This document shows positions 36,154 to 46,483 of a stretch of 64,000 nucleotides of DNA, in pieces; the stretch's first letter is position 1, and every line of letters begins with the position of its first letter. This DNA is from [Mycobacterium] vasticus (GTDB taxonomy: Bacteria > Actinomycetota > Actinomycetes > Mycobacteriales > Mycobacteriaceae), in assembly GCF_020181595.1 (NCBI RefSeq), contig NZ_CP084028.1, forward strand, positions 1,869,456 through 1,933,455, in the 5' to 3' direction. A program made the translations under genes and the position numbers. The notes below the pieces were generated by a model that did no database searches, was not told where the DNA came from, and saw only the letters and a program-made list of their open reading frames with translations.

Positions 36154-36732
36154 TCAGCGAGGCTCGACTGGCGGCTGTTCCAGCGGCAGGGTTCGGCCCA
36201 GGATGGCGAATGGCCGGGGATCTCCGGTGAAGTTGTGGCCACGGATGACGTCGAGGAATCCCAGCCGGCGGTAGAGCCGCCAGGCGCGGTTGCGCTCGCC
36301 GCTGATCTCCGGTGTGGACAGCAGCACGTTGGCCTCCGGCCGCCCGGTCAGCAGTCGCCGCGCGAGCGCCTCGCCCAGGCCGTCGCCCTGTGCACTCGGT
36401 ATGACGTGCAGTTCGGTCAGCTCGAAGTAGTTGGTCATCAGCAGCGTGATGTCGGGCTGGGGCACACCCCGACGCCGGAGGCCGAGCACCACCTGCTGCT
36501 GCCACCACTGGTCGGATGACCCGCTGTAGCCGTAGGCGACCCCGAGCAGTTCGGTGTCCTGGACGGCGGCCACCGCCCGCCAGCCGCGCCGGCGGGTGTG
36601 CTCCAGCCACATCGCGGCCCGCTGGTTCTCGGTGCCTGGCGGATACCCCATGGCCGTGACGTACACGCGCAGTGCCTCGCCGAGGCGCTCGGCCATCCCT
36701 TCGGGGGGCAGGTCGATGAGGAGTCTCGGCAA
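36154..36732 (-). CDS. GNAT-family N-acetyltransferase (Rv2170 family)
   Basis: 192 residues. GNAT fold with the acetyl-CoA loop L-H-V-I-P-S-A-Q-G-D-G-L-G (about 108-120; consensus Q/R-x-x-G-x-G/A) and the late W-R-L-Y-R-R-L-G-F helix near 157. The M. tuberculosis orthologue Rv2170 is reported to acetylate isocitrate dehydrogenase; whether this protein shares that substrate is unknown. TTG start with GAGAGGA about 9 nt upstream. First gene of the GNAT-lppM pair; divergent from the DUF3040 gene. Confidence 0.82.
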   Translation of the reverse strand: MPRLLIDLPPEGMAERLGEALRVYVTAMGYPPGTENQRAAMWLEHTRRRGWRAVAAVQDTELLGVAYGYSGSSDQWWQQQVVLGLRRRGVPQPDITLLMTNYFELTELHVIPSAQGDGLGEALARRLLTGRPEANVLLSTPEISGERNRAWRLYRRLGFLDVIRGHNFTGDPRPFAILGRTLPLEQPPVEPR

Positions 36733-36904
36733 CGTGGCGGGTCCTCTCCCGGTCGATGATCACAAATGCGCGGCTACAATCGGACGAAGCCTGTGGTACG
36801 ACGCAGGCCGACCTCGTATTATCAGTGTTAGTTGCCCGCATCGATGTCGTATCCACGCGGCGGGCAGTGATTTTTTGTGACCGGTCGTCAACAAGGAGGG
36901 ACGA

Positions 36905-37300
36905 ATGCCACTCTCCGATCATGAGCAGCGCATGCTCGATGAGATCGAGAGCGCCCTCTATGCGGAGGACCCGAAGTTCGCGTCGAGCGTTCGCGGGGGC
37001 GGCTTGCGCACGCCCACCACCCGGCGTCGGGTGCAGGGCTTGGTGCTGTTCGTGGTGGGCTTGTTGATGCTGGTCTCGGGCATCCCGTTCTATGCGACGG
37101 TCAACCCCGGTTTCTTGATCCTGAGCGTGGTGGGCTTCGTGGTCATGTTCGCCGGCGTGGTGTTCGCGATCACCGGGAATCAAACCGTTCACGAGGCCGC
37201 GCCGAAGGGCGGCGGCGGTCCGCAGCGCCGGGTCAAGGGCGGCAGCGGCACCTTCGCCAGTCGCATGGAGGACCGTTTTCGTCGTCGATTCGAGCCGTAG
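36905..37300 (+). CDS. DUF3040 membrane protein (Rv2169c family)
   Basis: 131 residues. The opening P-L-S-D-H-E-Q-R-M-L-D-E-I-E is the DUF3040 signature. Two transmembrane helices (about 43-62 and 67-88) are followed by a basic C-terminal tail. A strong AAGGAGGG ribosome-binding site lies 5 nt upstream of the ATG. A TATTAT box near 36816-36821 could be its -10, with a leader of roughly 80 nt. It lies just before the mraZ-led dcw cluster but is separated from it by a strong terminator. Function unknown. Confidence 0.85.
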   Translation: MPLSDHEQRMLDEIESALYAEDPKFASSVRGGGLRTPTTRRRVQGLVLFVVGLLMLVSGIPFYATVNPGFLILSVVGFVVMFAGVVFAITGNQTVHEAAPKGGGGPQRRVKGGSGTFASRMEDRFRRRFEP

Positions 37301-37318
37301 CAACCCACATACGGTGTG

Positions 37319-37349
37319 AAAGGGCAGCCCCGAGGGGCTGCCCTTTTTT
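37319..37349 (+). terminator. Strong intrinsic terminator downstream of the DUF3040 gene
   Basis: AAGGGCAGCCCC (37320-37331) and GGGGCTGCCCTT (37334-37345) form an almost perfect 11-bp GC-rich stem with a minimal loop. It is followed by a T-run (37344-37349). It begins 19 nt after the stop codon. This canonical form is uncommon in mycobacteria and insulates the dcw cluster from upstream transcription. Confidence 0.92.
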
Positions 37350-37369
37350 GTGCGCTGGCCACCCGGTCT

Positions 37370-37511
37370 CCCACTGAGCCCCACCGTTGGGCCCGGCCTC
37401 AGCCCCTGCTTCTGGCCGAGTGTGCGTATTCGTCGGAATTCCAGCCGTTCAGGCGAGTAGAACGCTCGCTCGGCGCCACCTGGGCCCCACTCGTCCCCAC
37501 TTTCTCCCCAC
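37370..37511 (-). promoter_or_regulatory. Reverse-oriented MraZ-box-like repeats
   Basis: CCCAC (GTGGG on the minus strand) occurs at 37370-37374 and 37380-37384 (10-bp spacing), and at 37486-37490, 37496-37500 and 37507-37511 (10- and 11-bp spacing). The second group reads AAAGTGGGGA on the minus strand, almost the same as the forward box at 37633-37641. No minus-strand gene starts here. The rest of 37350-37625 shows no gene. Confidence 0.45.
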
Positions 37512-37625
37512 CGACTCCGACCTGGCATTTTCCGTCTCCGGTGGCCTGGTTCTGACCTGCCCAAGCCCGCATTGGCCCCCTTGAGTGGGGAGCCGGGGTA
37601 ACTTGAGCCCTAGAAATGGTGCATA

Positions 37626-37657
37626 GTGGGTGAAAGTGGGGTATCGTGGGCTAACGT
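37626..37657 (+). promoter_or_regulatory. mraZ promoter with three tandem MraZ boxes
   Basis: GTGGG at 37626-37630, 37636-37640 and 37646-37650, each 10 bp apart. This is the TGGGN direct-repeat operator bound by MraZ in other bacteria (family knowledge). A TAACGT -10 at 37652-37657 places transcription start near 37664, so the boxes cover the -35 region. Autorepression by MraZ is expected. Confidence 0.8.
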
Positions 37658-37682
37658 TGTCGGCTTGAGGGGGAGGTGCCCA

Positions 37683-38114
37683 ATGTTTCTCGGCACCTAC
37701 ACGCCCAAGCTCGACGACAAGGGGCGGCTGACGCTGCCCGCCAAGTTCCGCGACGCACTGGCAGGGGGGTTGATGGTCACCAAGAGCCAAGATCACAGCC
37801 TGGCCGTGTACCCGCGGGCCGAGTTCGAGCAGGTGGCGCGCCGCGCGGCCAGCGCATCGCGCAGCAACCCCGACGCCCGGGCCTTCCTGCGCAACCTGGC
37901 CGCGGCCACCGATGAGCAGCACCCCGACGGCCAAGGCCGGATCACGCTGTCGGCCGACCACCGCCGCTACGCCAACCTGTCCAAGGAGTGCGTGGTGATC
38001 GGATCGGTCGACTACCTCGAGATCTGGGACGCCCAGGCGTGGAACGACTACCAGCAGACCCATGAAGAGAACTTCTCCGCGGCCAGCGATGAAGCACTCA
38101 GCGACATCATCTGA
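37683..38114 (+). CDS. mraZ: Transcriptional regulator MraZ
   Basis: 143 residues, the same as Rv2166c. Two AbrB/SpoVT-like half-domains, each with the D-x-K/Q-G-R-x-T-L core (D-D-K-G-R-L-T-L near 10 and D-G-Q-G-R-I-T-L near 80). It forms ring-shaped oligomers that bind the TGGG repeats just upstream and repress the dcw cluster. The ATG 37683 has GAGGGGGAGG 5-14 nt upstream; the in-frame GTG at 37626 is inside the operator and is rejected. First gene of the division and cell-wall cluster. Confidence 0.94.
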   Translation: MFLGTYTPKLDDKGRLTLPAKFRDALAGGLMVTKSQDHSLAVYPRAEFEQVARRAASASRSNPDARAFLRNLAAATDEQHPDGQGRITLSADHRRYANLSKECVVIGSVDYLEIWDAQAWNDYQQTHEENFSAASDEALSDII

Positions 38115-39258
38115 GGCGCCCGCCCGTGCCTCGTGGCCTCTGTCCGAACCGACCCTGACGTACTTCCCCAACGTCAGGTTCGTGCAGTCGGGCAGGGACC
38201 TCGAGGCAGGGGCCCGGCGAATCTGCCAGAGCGGACGGGGAGGTGTTGCGGTGGCCGAGCAGGGTGAATTCGGGCACGTGCCGGTCCTGCTGGAGCGTTG
38301 CGTCGAGCTGCTGGCTCCCGCATTGACCCGGGTGTCGCCCGACGGATCGGGTGGGACGCTGGTGGACGCCACATTGGGCGCCGGCGGGCACGCCGAACGA
38401 TTCCTCACCGACTTTCCCGGCCTGCGGCTGATCGGCCTGGACCGCGACCCCACCGCCCTGGACATCGCCGGTAATCGTTTGGCGCGCTTTGCTGATCGCT
38501 TTACCACGGTGCGTACCCGCTACGACGGGATCGCCGACGCGCTGACGGAATCGGGGCTTGCCGCAACCGGCTCGATCGACGGCGTGCTGTTCGATCTGGG
38601 TGTCTCCTCGATGCAGCTCGACCGGGCCGAGCGGGGATTCTCCTACTCCCACGACGCCCCGCTGGACATGCGGATGGACCCGCAGGGTGAGCTGACGGCC
38701 GCCGACATTCTCAACACCTATGACGCGGCGGCGCTCACCGACATCCTGCGCCGCTACGGCGAGGAGCGTTTCGCGTCCCGGATCGCAGCGCGCATCGTCC
38801 GACGTCGGGAGCAGACGCCGTTCACCTCGACCGGCGAGCTGACCGCACTTCTCTACGAGGCGATTCCGGCGCCGGCGCGGCGTACCGGCGGGCATCCGGC
38901 CAAGCGGACCTTCCAGGCCCTGCGGATCGCCGTCAACGGTGAACTCGACTCGTTGCGCGCTGCGGTTCCGGCCGCGCTGAACGCCCTGGTGGTGGGTGGG
39001 CGTATCGCGGTGATGGCCTACCAGTCGCTGGAGGACCGGATCGTCAAGCAGGTGTTCGCCGCCGCGACCGCGTCCCGCACGCCGGCCGGCCTGCCGGTCG
39101 AATTGCCCGGTGACGAAGCAAGATTCACGGCGCTGACGCGTGGCGCCGAGCAGGCTCAACCGGATGAGATCGAGCGGAACCCGCGGGCCGGTTCGGTCCG
39201 GCTGCGGGCCGCCCAGCGGGTGCAGGCCGGGCTGATCGTGGCACCGAGGGGGAGATGA
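38089..39258 (+). CDS. rsmH: 16S rRNA (cytosine-1402-N4)-methyltransferase
   Basis: About 389 residues. SAM-binding [11 protein letters not shown] near residue 88, the opening H-V-P-V-L-L-E-R, and R-G-F-S-Y near 180 identify RsmH (MraW). The core homology begins near GTG 38251. The upstream [16 protein letters not shown] segment matches an N-terminal extension present in the M. tuberculosis protein (396 residues, from memory), so a start inside the end of mraZ is required. ATG 38089 is chosen; ATG 38062 is possible. The stop overlaps ftsL. Confidence 0.88.
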   Translation: MKHSATSSEAPARASWPLSEPTLTYFPNVRFVQSGRDLEAGARRICQSGRGGVAVAEQGEFGHVPVLLERCVELLAPALTRVSPDGSGGTLVDATLGAGGHAERFLTDFPGLRLIGLDRDPTALDIAGNRLARFADRFTTVRTRYDGIADALTESGLAATGSIDGVLFDLGVSSMQLDRAERGFSYSHDAPLDMRMDPQGELTAADILNTYDAAALTDILRRYGEERFASRIAARIVRRREQTPFTSTGELTALLYEAIPAPARRTGGHPAKRTFQALRIAVNGELDSLRAAVPAALNALVVGGRIAVMAYQSLEDRIVKQVFAAATASRTPAGLPVELPGDEARFTALTRGAEQAQPDEIERNPRAGSVRLRAAQRVQAGLIVAPRGR

Positions 39259-40319
39259 TGGCGACCAAGCGCAAGCCCGCGCAGCGGCAGGGTGACCGCC
39301 GTCGGGGTCCCGAGGGCGCAACCCGCGCCGGGTCGCGCCGGGCGGGTGACACTGCAGCGAACCGGCGGGTCCGCCGGCAGCACGCGACGGCCACCGCGCC
39401 GGGCCGCGAAACCCGGCCGCGGTCCGGGCCGCAGAACACCGCTGGACCGCGCCCCGATGCCCGGCCGGCGCCGCCGAAGAGCACCAAGCAGGCCAAGGCG
39501 CGTGCCAAGGCGCGAAAGGCCAAGGCCCCCAAGGTAGTACGCGTACCACTGCGTGAACGCCTGATCACCCGGCTGGCCTCGGTCGACCTGCGCCCGCGCA
39601 CGCTTGCGGCCAAGGTCCCGTTCGTCGTGCTGATCATCGGCGCGCTCGGTATCGGGCTGGGGATCACGCTGTGGCTCTCGACGGACGCCGCCGAACGCTC
39701 CTATCAGTTGGGCAGCATCAAGGAACGCAATCGTGTTCTGCTGCAGCAGAAGGAAGCCCTCGAACGCGACGTGCTCACCGCAGAGTCCGCGCCCGCACTT
39801 GCCGAGGCGGCTCGGGAACTGGGCATGATTCCGACCCGCGACACCGCGCATCTGGTCCAGGACCCGGTGGGCAACTGGGTGGTCGTCGGGGTTCCCAAGC
39901 CCGCCGAAGGTGTGCCGCCGCCGCCGCTGAACACCAAGCTGCCCGACGACCGGCCGACGCCTGCTGAGGTGCCGGTTCGGGTGCCGGTCGCCGTCGCCAA
40001 GCCGCCGGCTCCGCATCTGCCCGACGCCGGTGTGCCGCCGGCCGGTGTGCCCGGTGCCCCCCTGACCATTCCCGGCCTGTCCGGGACGCCGCTGCTCGGT
40101 CCGGCGCCGGGACCCGGGGTGGACACGCTGCCGGTCGCCGTGCCGCCGGGTCAGGTTCTGCCGCCCGAGTCGGTTCTGCCGCCGGGTCAGGTTCTGCCGC
40201 CCGAGTCCGTTCTGCCGCCTGCGGCCGTCCTTCCGCCCGAGGCGGCACTGCCGCCCGAGCCGCTGCCTGGGCCGCCTGATGCGGTGGTGGTGCCGGCGGC
40301 GCCCGGAGCGCTGCGATGA
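39255..40319 (+). CDS. ftsL: FtsL-like divisome protein, long Pro-rich form
   Basis: 354 residues. Very basic cytoplasmic N-terminus (about 1-115, many Arg/Lys/Pro), one transmembrane helix (about 118-140), a short coiled-coil (about 150-185, [13 protein letters not shown]) typical of FtsL/FtsB, then a long Pro-rich tail with 12-residue repeats. Orthologue of Rv2164c, identified as mycobacterial FtsL. It probably bridges FtsQ and PbpB/FtsW at the septum. Overlaps rsmH (ATGATG) and pbpB (ATGA), so it is fully coupled. Confidence 0.87.
   Translation: MMATKRKPAQRQGDRRRGPEGATRAGSRRAGDTAANRRVRRQHATATAPGRETRPRSGPQNTAGPRPDARPAPPKSTKQAKARAKARKAKAPKVVRVPLRERLITRLASVDLRPRTLAAKVPFVVLIIGALGIGLGITLWLSTDAAERSYQLGSIKERNRVLLQQKEALERDVLTAESAPALAEAARELGMIPTRDTAHLVQDPVGNWVVVGVPKPAEGVPPPPLNTKLPDDRPTPAEVPVRVPVAVAKPPAPHLPDAGVPPAGVPGAPLTIPGLSGTPLLGPAPGPGVDTLPVAVPPGQVLPPESVLPPGQVLPPESVLPPAAVLPPEAALPPEPLPGPPDAVVVPAAPGALR
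40143..40250 (+). repeat. 36-bp (12-codon) coding repeat in the ftsL tail
   Basis: Two copies, 40143-40178 and 40179-40214, differ at one visible position. A third, diverged copy is at 40215-40250. Each encodes a P-P-x-x-V-L-P-P-E-x-x-L pattern in the extracytoplasmic tail. The unit is a multiple of three, so copy-number change would keep the frame. Confidence 0.85.
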
Positions 40320-42235
40320 GACGGCCCGGCCCGGCGAAAGCCCCCAAGCAGTCCAAGGCTCCGAAAGGGGCAGTGGCAGAGGGGCGTTCGGCGCGGGACC
40401 GTCGTACTCGCACGGCGACCGAACTGGGCGGGCGCAGCGCGTCATTTGCCTTCCGGCAGCGCATCGGCAACGCCGTCATCCTGCTGGTGCTGGCGCTGGC
40501 GGCGGCACAGCTGTTCTATCTGCAGGTGCCCGAAGCCTCCGGGCTGCGGGCCGAAGCCGCCGGACAGCTCAAGGTCACCGATGTCGAACCGGCCATGCGC
40601 GGCGACATAGTCGACCGCAACGGCGACAAGCTGGCGTTCACCATCGAGGCCCGCGCGCTGACCTTCCAGCCGATCAAGGTGGGCAAGATGCTCGCCGAGG
40701 CGAAGAAGAAGAGCGCCGCCGCCCCCGACCCGGAGCGCCGGCTGCAGGAGATCGCCAAAGAGATCGCCCAGCGACTCGGCGACAAGACCGACTCCGCGAA
40801 GCTGCTCAAGAAGCTGCACAGCAAAGAGACGTTCGTCTATCTGGCCCGCGCCGTCGACCCGGCGTTGGCCGAGGCGATCAGCGACAAGTTCCCGGAGGTC
40901 GGCAGCGAACGCCAGGACCTGCGGCAGTATCCCGGCGGGTCGCTGGCGGCCAATATCGTCGGCGGCATCGACTGGGACGGCCACGGCCTGCTGGGCCTGG
41001 AGGACTCGATGGACGCCGTGCTGGCCGGAACCGACGGGTCGGTCACCTACGACCGCGGCTCAGACGGCGTGGTGATTCCGGGCAGTTACCGCAACCGGCA
41101 CCGGGCGGTCAACGGGTCCACAGTCCAGCTCACCCTCGATGACGACATCCAGTTCTACGTCCAGCAGCAGGTGCAGCAGGCCAAGAACGTCACCGGCTCC
41201 CGCAACGTCACGGCGGTGGTGCTGGATGCCAAGACCGGTGAGGTGCTGGCGATGGCCGGCGACAACACCTTCGACCCGTCGCAGGACATCGGCCGCCAGG
41301 AGGACCGCCAACTCGGCAACCTCGCGGTGTCGACGCCGTTCGAGCCGGGCTCGGTGAACAAGATCGTCACCGCGGCATCGGTAATCGAGTACGGCCTGTC
41401 CAACCCCGACGAGGTCCTGCAGGTTCCCGGCTCCATCAACGTCGCCGACGTCACCGTCAGTGACGCCTGGGAGCACGGCGTCGCGCCCTACACCACCACC
41501 GGGATCTTCGGTAAGTCCTCCAACGTGGGCACCCTGATGCTGGCGCAGCGGGTGGGGCCGGAGCGCTGGTTCGACATGGTGGGGAAGTTCGGGCTCGGGC
41601 AGCGCACCGGCGTGGGGCTGCCCGGGGAGAGCGCCGGGCTGGTCCCGCCGGTCGACCAATGGTCGGGCAGCTCGTTCGCGAACCTGCCTATCGGTCAAGG
41701 GCTTTCGATGACACTGCTGCAGATGGCCGGCATGTACCAGGCGATCGCCAACGACGGGGTACGGATCGCGCCCCGCATCGTCAAGTCGACCGTCGCCCCC
41801 GACGGCACCCGTACCGAGGAGCCGAGGCCCGAAGGCGTCCAGGTGGTCTCCGCCACGACGGCTCAGACCGTGCGCAACATGCTGCGGTCGGTGGTGCAGC
41901 GCGACCCGACCGGCGTCCAGCAGGGCACCGGTTGGCAGGCCGCCGTGGACGGGTACCAGATCGCCGGAAAGACCGGCACCGCGCAGCAGATCAACTCCGG
42001 TTGCGGCTGCTACTACGACGACGTCTACTGGATCACGTTCGCCGGGATGGCTCCCGCCGAGAATCCGCGCTACGTGATCGGGCTGATGATGGACAACCCG
42101 CACCGGGCCGCTGACGGTTCACCCGGTACCTCGGCCGCACCGCTGTTCCACAACATCGCCGCCTGGCTGTTGCAGCGCCACAACGTGCCGCTGTCGCCCG
42201 ATCTGGGGCCACCGCTGCTCCTGCAGGCGATGTAA
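40316..42235 (+). CDS. pbpB: Septal class B penicillin-binding protein (FtsI/PBP3)
   Basis: 639 residues (Rv2163c 679). Basic cytoplasmic N-terminus, a transmembrane anchor (about 44-65), a pedestal/dimerisation domain, and a transpeptidase domain. Active-site motifs: S-V-N-K (the SxxK nucleophile, near 346) in F-E-P-G-S-V-N-K; S-S-N near 398; K-T-G-T near 552. Cross-links septal peptidoglycan together with FtsW. An unusual C-G-C-Y-Y segment lies just after the KTG motif (near 562). Starts by ATGA overlap with ftsL. A 136-bp gap with no gene follows before murE. Confidence 0.93.
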   Translation: MRRPGPAKAPKQSKAPKGAVAEGRSARDRRTRTATELGGRSASFAFRQRIGNAVILLVLALAAAQLFYLQVPEASGLRAEAAGQLKVTDVEPAMRGDIVDRNGDKLAFTIEARALTFQPIKVGKMLAEAKKKSAAAPDPERRLQEIAKEIAQRLGDKTDSAKLLKKLHSKETFVYLARAVDPALAEAISDKFPEVGSERQDLRQYPGGSLAANIVGGIDWDGHGLLGLEDSMDAVLAGTDGSVTYDRGSDGVVIPGSYRNRHRAVNGSTVQLTLDDDIQFYVQQQVQQAKNVTGSRNVTAVVLDAKTGEVLAMAGDNTFDPSQDIGRQEDRQLGNLAVSTPFEPGSVNKIVTAASVIEYGLSNPDEVLQVPGSINVADVTVSDAWEHGVAPYTTTGIFGKSSNVGTLMLAQRVGPERWFDMVGKFGLGQRTGVGLPGESAGLVPPVDQWSGSSFANLPIGQGLSMTLLQMAGMYQAIANDGVRIAPRIVKSTVAPDGTRTEEPRPEGVQVVSATTAQTVRNMLRSVVQRDPTGVQQGTGWQAAVDGYQIAGKTGTAQQINSGCGCYYDDVYWITFAGMAPAENPRYVIGLMMDNPHRAADGSPGTSAAPLFHNIAAWLLQRHNVPLSPDLGPPLLLQAM

Positions 42236-42371
42236 CCGGTCGGACTGGTCGAGCCGGGCAATGGGGGACCCGGCGCCGAAAGTCGGATCGCCTGCATCGT
42301 TGTTGCCGCCCGGCTGGGTAGTCTCAGGTCCGATCCAGAGGAGTTGATCGCAGCGGACGGAGGTGACGGCG

Positions 42372-43913
42372 GTGTCTGCCGCAATGCGCCCAGATGTCGG
42401 TGGGGGCACGCCGTTGCCGGAGCTGGCCGCCCGGATCGGGGCGGTCGCGGCGACCGGCGACGTGGTGCCGCCGCTGCCGATCACCGGGTTGACCCTGCGG
42501 GCTCAGGACGTGCAGCCCGGTGACCTGTTCGCCGCGCTGCCCGGCGCCAAGACCCACGGGGCGCGGTTCGTCGCCGATGCGGTGGCGCGCGGTGCGGTGG
42601 CGATACTCTCCGACGGAGCAGGAGTCACCGAGATCGAAGGTGCCGCAACGGCACCCGGTATACCCGTGGTGGTGCACCCGGCCCCGCGTGCGGTGCTCGG
42701 GGAGCTGGCCGCCGCGGTCTACGGGCACCCCTGTGACCGCCTGGGCCTGATCGGGATCACCGGAACATCCGGCAAGACCACCACCGCCTATCTGGTCGAG
42801 GCCGGGCTGCGCGCCGCCGGCCGCACCGCCGGGCTGATCGGCACGGTCGGCGTCCGGATCGACGGGGTCGACCTGCCCAGTGCGCTGACCACCCCGGAGG
42901 CCCCGGCGCTGCAGGCGCTGCTGGCGCTGATGGCCCAGCGCGGGGTGGACACCGTGGTCATGGAGGTGTCCAGTCACGCGCTGAGCCTGGGCCGGGTCGA
43001 CGGATCGCGGTTCGCGGTGGGCGGCTTCACCAACCTGTCCCGCGACCACCTGGACTTCCACCCGACCATGGCCGACTACTTCGAGGCCAAAGCACGGCTG
43101 TTCGACCCGGTGTCGCCGTTGCACGCCGCCGTGTCGGTGGTCTGTGTCGACGATGACGCCGGTGCGGCGATGGCCGCGCGCGCGGCGTCGCCGGTGACCG
43201 TCAGCGCGACGGGTCGCCCGGCGGACTGGCGCCTGGAATCGGTTGACGCCGGTTCGGGCCCGGCTGCTCAAGAGTTCACCGTGGTCGATCCCGCCGGCGT
43301 GCACCACCTGATCGGCATCGGCCTGCCCGGCGACTACAACATCGCCAACTGCCTTGTGGCGCTGGCGATTCTGGACTCGGTCGGTGTCTCCCCGGAACAG
43401 GCCGCGCCCGGATTGCGCGATGCGCGGGTGCCCGGACGCATGGAGCCCGTCGACCGCGGTCAGGGTTTCCTGGCGCTGGTCGACTACGCGCACAAGCCGG
43501 GTGCGTTGGAGGCGGTGTTGACCACGCTGCGCGGCGAACTGGCGGACACCGATGGCCGGCTGGCCGTGGTGTTCGGTGCCGGCGGGGACCGCGACCACGG
43601 CAAGCGCACCCCGATGGGACAGATCGCCGCGGAACTCGCCGACCTGGTCGTCGTCACCGACGACAACCCGCGCAGCGAGGACCCCGCCGACATACGCCGG
43701 ACCATCCTGGCCGGTGCCCAAGCCGGTTCGGCGCAGACGGTCGAGATCGGCGACCGCCGGGCCGCCATCGAGTACGCGGCGGGCTGGGCGCGTCCCGGCG
43801 ACGTGGTGCTGATCGCCGGCAAGGGCCATGAGACCGGGCAGACCGCCGGCGGGCAGACCCAACCGTTCGACGATCGCGTCGAACTCGCCGCGGTGCTGGA
43901 GCGGCTCGGATGA
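42372..43913 (+). CDS. murE: UDP-MurNAc-tripeptide synthetase (meso-DAP-adding)
   Basis: 513 residues. ATP loop G-T-S-G-K-T-T near 134; D-N-P-R near 436, the motif that selects meso-diaminopimelate; the D-Y-A-H-K-P segment near 370 is also conserved. Cytosolic. GTG 42372 is chosen because GGAGGTG lies 6 nt upstream; ATG 42384 is an alternative. It follows pbpB directly, without the PE_PGRS and hypothetical genes present here in M. tuberculosis. A TAGTCT box near 42320 may give murE its own promoter. The stop overlaps murF (ATGA). Confidence 0.93.
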   Translation: MSAAMRPDVGGGTPLPELAARIGAVAATGDVVPPLPITGLTLRAQDVQPGDLFAALPGAKTHGARFVADAVARGAVAILSDGAGVTEIEGAATAPGIPVVVHPAPRAVLGELAAAVYGHPCDRLGLIGITGTSGKTTTAYLVEAGLRAAGRTAGLIGTVGVRIDGVDLPSALTTPEAPALQALLALMAQRGVDTVVMEVSSHALSLGRVDGSRFAVGGFTNLSRDHLDFHPTMADYFEAKARLFDPVSPLHAAVSVVCVDDDAGAAMAARAASPVTVSATGRPADWRLESVDAGSGPAAQEFTVVDPAGVHHLIGIGLPGDYNIANCLVALAILDSVGVSPEQAAPGLRDARVPGRMEPVDRGQGFLALVDYAHKPGALEAVLTTLRGELADTDGRLAVVFGAGGDRDHGKRTPMGQIAAELADLVVVTDDNPRSEDPADIRRTILAGAQAGSAQTVEIGDRRAAIEYAAGWARPGDVVLIAGKGHETGQTAGGQTQPFDDRVELAAVLERLG

Positions 43914-45406
43914 TCGAGCTGAGCCTCACCGAGATCGCCGATATCGTCGGTGGCCGGCTGGCCGACGTCACCGTCGAGGCGGCCGCGAACGTCTACGTCA
44001 CCGGCACGGTGGAGTTCGATTCCCGCCGGATCACGCCGGGATCGTTGTTTCTGGCGCTGCCCGGTGCGCGCGCCGACGGCCATGACCATGCGGCCGCCGC
44101 GGTGGACGCCGGTGCGGTGGCGGTGCTGGCCGCGCGCCCGGTCGGGGTGCCGGCTATCGTCGTCGAACCCATCGCCTCGGACAGCCGATCGGGCGCGCTG
44201 GAACACGACGACGAGGCCGGATCCGGTGCCGCCGTGCTGGCCGCCTTGGCCTCCCTGGCCGCGGCGGTGGCCGCCAGGCTGGTGGCCGGCGGGCTGAGAA
44301 TCGTCGGCGTCACCGGATCGTCGGGCAAGACCTCCACCAAGGACCTGATCGCCGCGGTACTGGCGCCGTTGGGCCAGGTGGTGGCCCCGCCCGGCTCGTT
44401 CAACAACGAACTGGGCCACCCGTGGACGGTGCTGCGCGCCGATGAGGACACCGACTTTCTGGTACTCGAACTCTCGGCGCGGCACCGCGGCAATATCGCC
44501 GCGCTGGCGGCCATCGCGCCGCCGCAGGTGGCGGTGGTGCTCAACGTCGGAACCGCGCACCTGGGTGAGTTCGGTTCACGGGAGGCGATCGCCGACACCA
44601 AAGCCGAACTCGCCCAAGCTGTTCCGGAGTCCGGCGTGGTGATCCTCAACGTCGACGATTCGGCGGTGGCAGCGATGGCCGACAAGACCGACGCCCGGGT
44701 GGTGCGGGTCAGCCGCGCCCCCGCCGATGTGTGGGCCGGCCCGGTGCTGCTCGACGAGCTGGCCCGCCCGCGCTTCACCCTGCACGCCGGCGCGCGCGGT
44801 GAGGCCGAGATGGCGCTCGGGGTGTCCGGCGATCACCAGGTCGGCAACGCGCTGTGTGCGGCCGCCGTCGCGCTGGAATGCGGTGCCACACCACAACAGG
44901 TGGCCGCCGCCCTGGCCGCTGCCGGACCGGCGTCGCAGCACCGCATGCACGTGCGCACCCGCTCCGACGGGGTGACGGTGATCGATGACGCCTACAACGC
45001 CAATCCCGACTCCATGCGCGCGGCATTGCAGGCGCTGGTCTGGATCGCCCGCGGAGAGGGGGTGGCGGCGCGGCGCAGTTGGGCGGTGCTCGGGGAGATG
45101 GCTGAGCTGGGCGAGGACGCGATATCCGAGCATGACCGCATCGGACGGCTGGCGGTGCGCTTAGATGTGTCTCGTCTGATAGTGGTCGGAGTGGGGAGAT
45201 CGATGGGCGCGATGCACCACGGCGCGGTCATGGAGGGGTCCTGGGGCTCGGAAGCGACGGCGGTAGACGACGTCGACGCCGCCCTGGCCCTGTTGCGTGC
45301 CGAACTCGAACCCGGCGACGTGGTGCTGGTCAAGGCGTCCAACTCGGCCGGGCTGACCGCTCTGGCTGACGCGCTGACCAGCGACGATCGAGGAGATCGC
45401 GGATGA
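43910..45406 (+). CDS. murF: UDP-MurNAc-tripeptide D-Ala-D-Ala ligase
   Basis: 498 residues (M. tuberculosis about 510). Mur-ligase ATP loop G-S-S-G-K-T-S near 138; N-N-E-L-G-H-P near 163 and D-D-A-Y-N-A-N-P near 358 are typical of MurF. Adds D-Ala-D-Ala to the tripeptide in the cytosol, completing the pentapeptide. Overlaps murE by ATGA and mraY by ATGA. Confidence 0.93.
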   Translation: MIELSLTEIADIVGGRLADVTVEAAANVYVTGTVEFDSRRITPGSLFLALPGARADGHDHAAAAVDAGAVAVLAARPVGVPAIVVEPIASDSRSGALEHDDEAGSGAAVLAALASLAAAVAARLVAGGLRIVGVTGSSGKTSTKDLIAAVLAPLGQVVAPPGSFNNELGHPWTVLRADEDTDFLVLELSARHRGNIAALAAIAPPQVAVVLNVGTAHLGEFGSREAIADTKAELAQAVPESGVVILNVDDSAVAAMADKTDARVVRVSRAPADVWAGPVLLDELARPRFTLHAGARGEAEMALGVSGDHQVGNALCAAAVALECGATPQQVAAALAAAGPASQHRMHVRTRSDGVTVIDDAYNANPDSMRAALQALVWIARGEGVAARRSWAVLGEMAELGEDAISEHDRIGRLAVRLDVSRLIVVGVGRSMGAMHHGAVMEGSWGSEATAVDDVDAALALLRAELEPGDVVLVKASNSAGLTALADALTSDDRGDRG

Positions 45407-46482
45407 TAATGATCCTGGTCGCGGCCGGTGTCGCGTTGTTGGTGGCGATCCTGCTGACCCCGGTGCTGATCCGGCTGTTCACCAAGCAGGGGTTCGGGCA
45501 GGAGATCCGCGAGGACGGCCCGGCCAGCCACCAGAGCAAGCGCGGCACACCGTCGATGGGCGGCGTGGCCATCGTGGCCGGGCTGTGGGCGGGTTATCTG
45601 ACCGCGCAGCTGGCCGGCCTGGTGTTCTACGGCACCGGGCCGACGGCCTCGGGCCTGCTGGTGCTGGGCCTGGCCACCGCGTTGGGGGTGGTGGGCTTCA
45701 TCGACGACCTGATCAAGATCCGCCGGTCGCGCAACCTGGGCCTGAACAAGACCGCCAAGACCGTCGGGCAGGTCACCGCGGCCACCCTGTTCGGTCTGCT
45801 GGTACTCGGCTTCCGCAACGGTTCGGGCCTGACGCCGGGATCCCAGCAGCTGTCCTACGTGCGCGAAATCGCCACCGTCACATTGCCTGCTGCGGTGTTC
45901 GTGGTGTTCGTCATTCTGATCGTCAGCGCCTGGTCGAACGCGGTGAACTTCACCGACGGCCTCGACGGTCTGGCGGCGGGGTCCATGGCGATGGTCAGCG
46001 GCGCTTACGTGCTGATCACCGTCATGCAGCACCGCAACGCGTGTGCGATAGCACCCGGGCTGGGCTGCTACAACGTCCGCGACCCGCTGGACTTGGCGCT
46101 GATCGCCGGGGCGACCGCGGGCGCCTGCATCGGATTCCTGTGGTGGAACGCCGCGCCGGCGAAGATCTTCATGGGCGACACCGGTTCGCTGGCACTGGGC
46201 GGGATCATCGCCGGGTTGTCGATCACCACCCGCACCGAGATTCTCGCGGTGGTGCTCGGCGGGCTGTTCGTCGCCGAGATCACCTCGGTGGTGGTGCAGA
46301 TCGTGGCGTTCCGCAGCACCGGCCGCCGGGTGTTCCGGATGGCGCCGTTCCATCACCACTTCGAGCTGGCGGGCTGGGCCGAGACCACGGTGATCATCCG
46401 GTTCTGGCTGCTGACCGCCATCGCCTGCGGGCTGGGTGTCTCGATGTTCTACGGCGAGTGGTTCACCGCCGTCGGAGGCTGA
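45403..46482 (+). CDS. mraY: Phospho-MurNAc-pentapeptide transferase (lipid I synthase)
   Basis: 359 residues, ten predicted transmembrane helices; called murX in M. tuberculosis. Transfers phospho-MurNAc-pentapeptide to decaprenyl phosphate. Active-site loops are intact: F-I-D-D-L-I-K near 100, N-F-T-D-G-L-D-G-L near 183, M-G-D-T-G-S near 257, and H-H-H-F-E near 322. Start overlaps the murF stop. Confidence 0.94.
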   Translation: MIMILVAAGVALLVAILLTPVLIRLFTKQGFGQEIREDGPASHQSKRGTPSMGGVAIVAGLWAGYLTAQLAGLVFYGTGPTASGLLVLGLATALGVVGFIDDLIKIRRSRNLGLNKTAKTVGQVTAATLFGLLVLGFRNGSGLTPGSQQLSYVREIATVTLPAAVFVVFVILIVSAWSNAVNFTDGLDGLAAGSMAMVSGAYVLITVMQHRNACAIAPGLGCYNVRDPLDLALIAGATAGACIGFLWWNAAPAKIFMGDTGSLALGGIIAGLSITTRTEILAVVLGGLFVAEITSVVVQIVAFRSTGRRVFRMAPFHHHFELAGWAETTVIIRFWLLTAIACGLGVSMFYGEWFTAVGG

Positions 46483-46483
46483 C

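Noticed and set aside
37316-37584. Two plus-strand frames between the DUF3040 terminator and mraZ
   Set aside because: Low-complexity translations over the terminator and MraZ-box region, without ribosome-binding sites or homology features.
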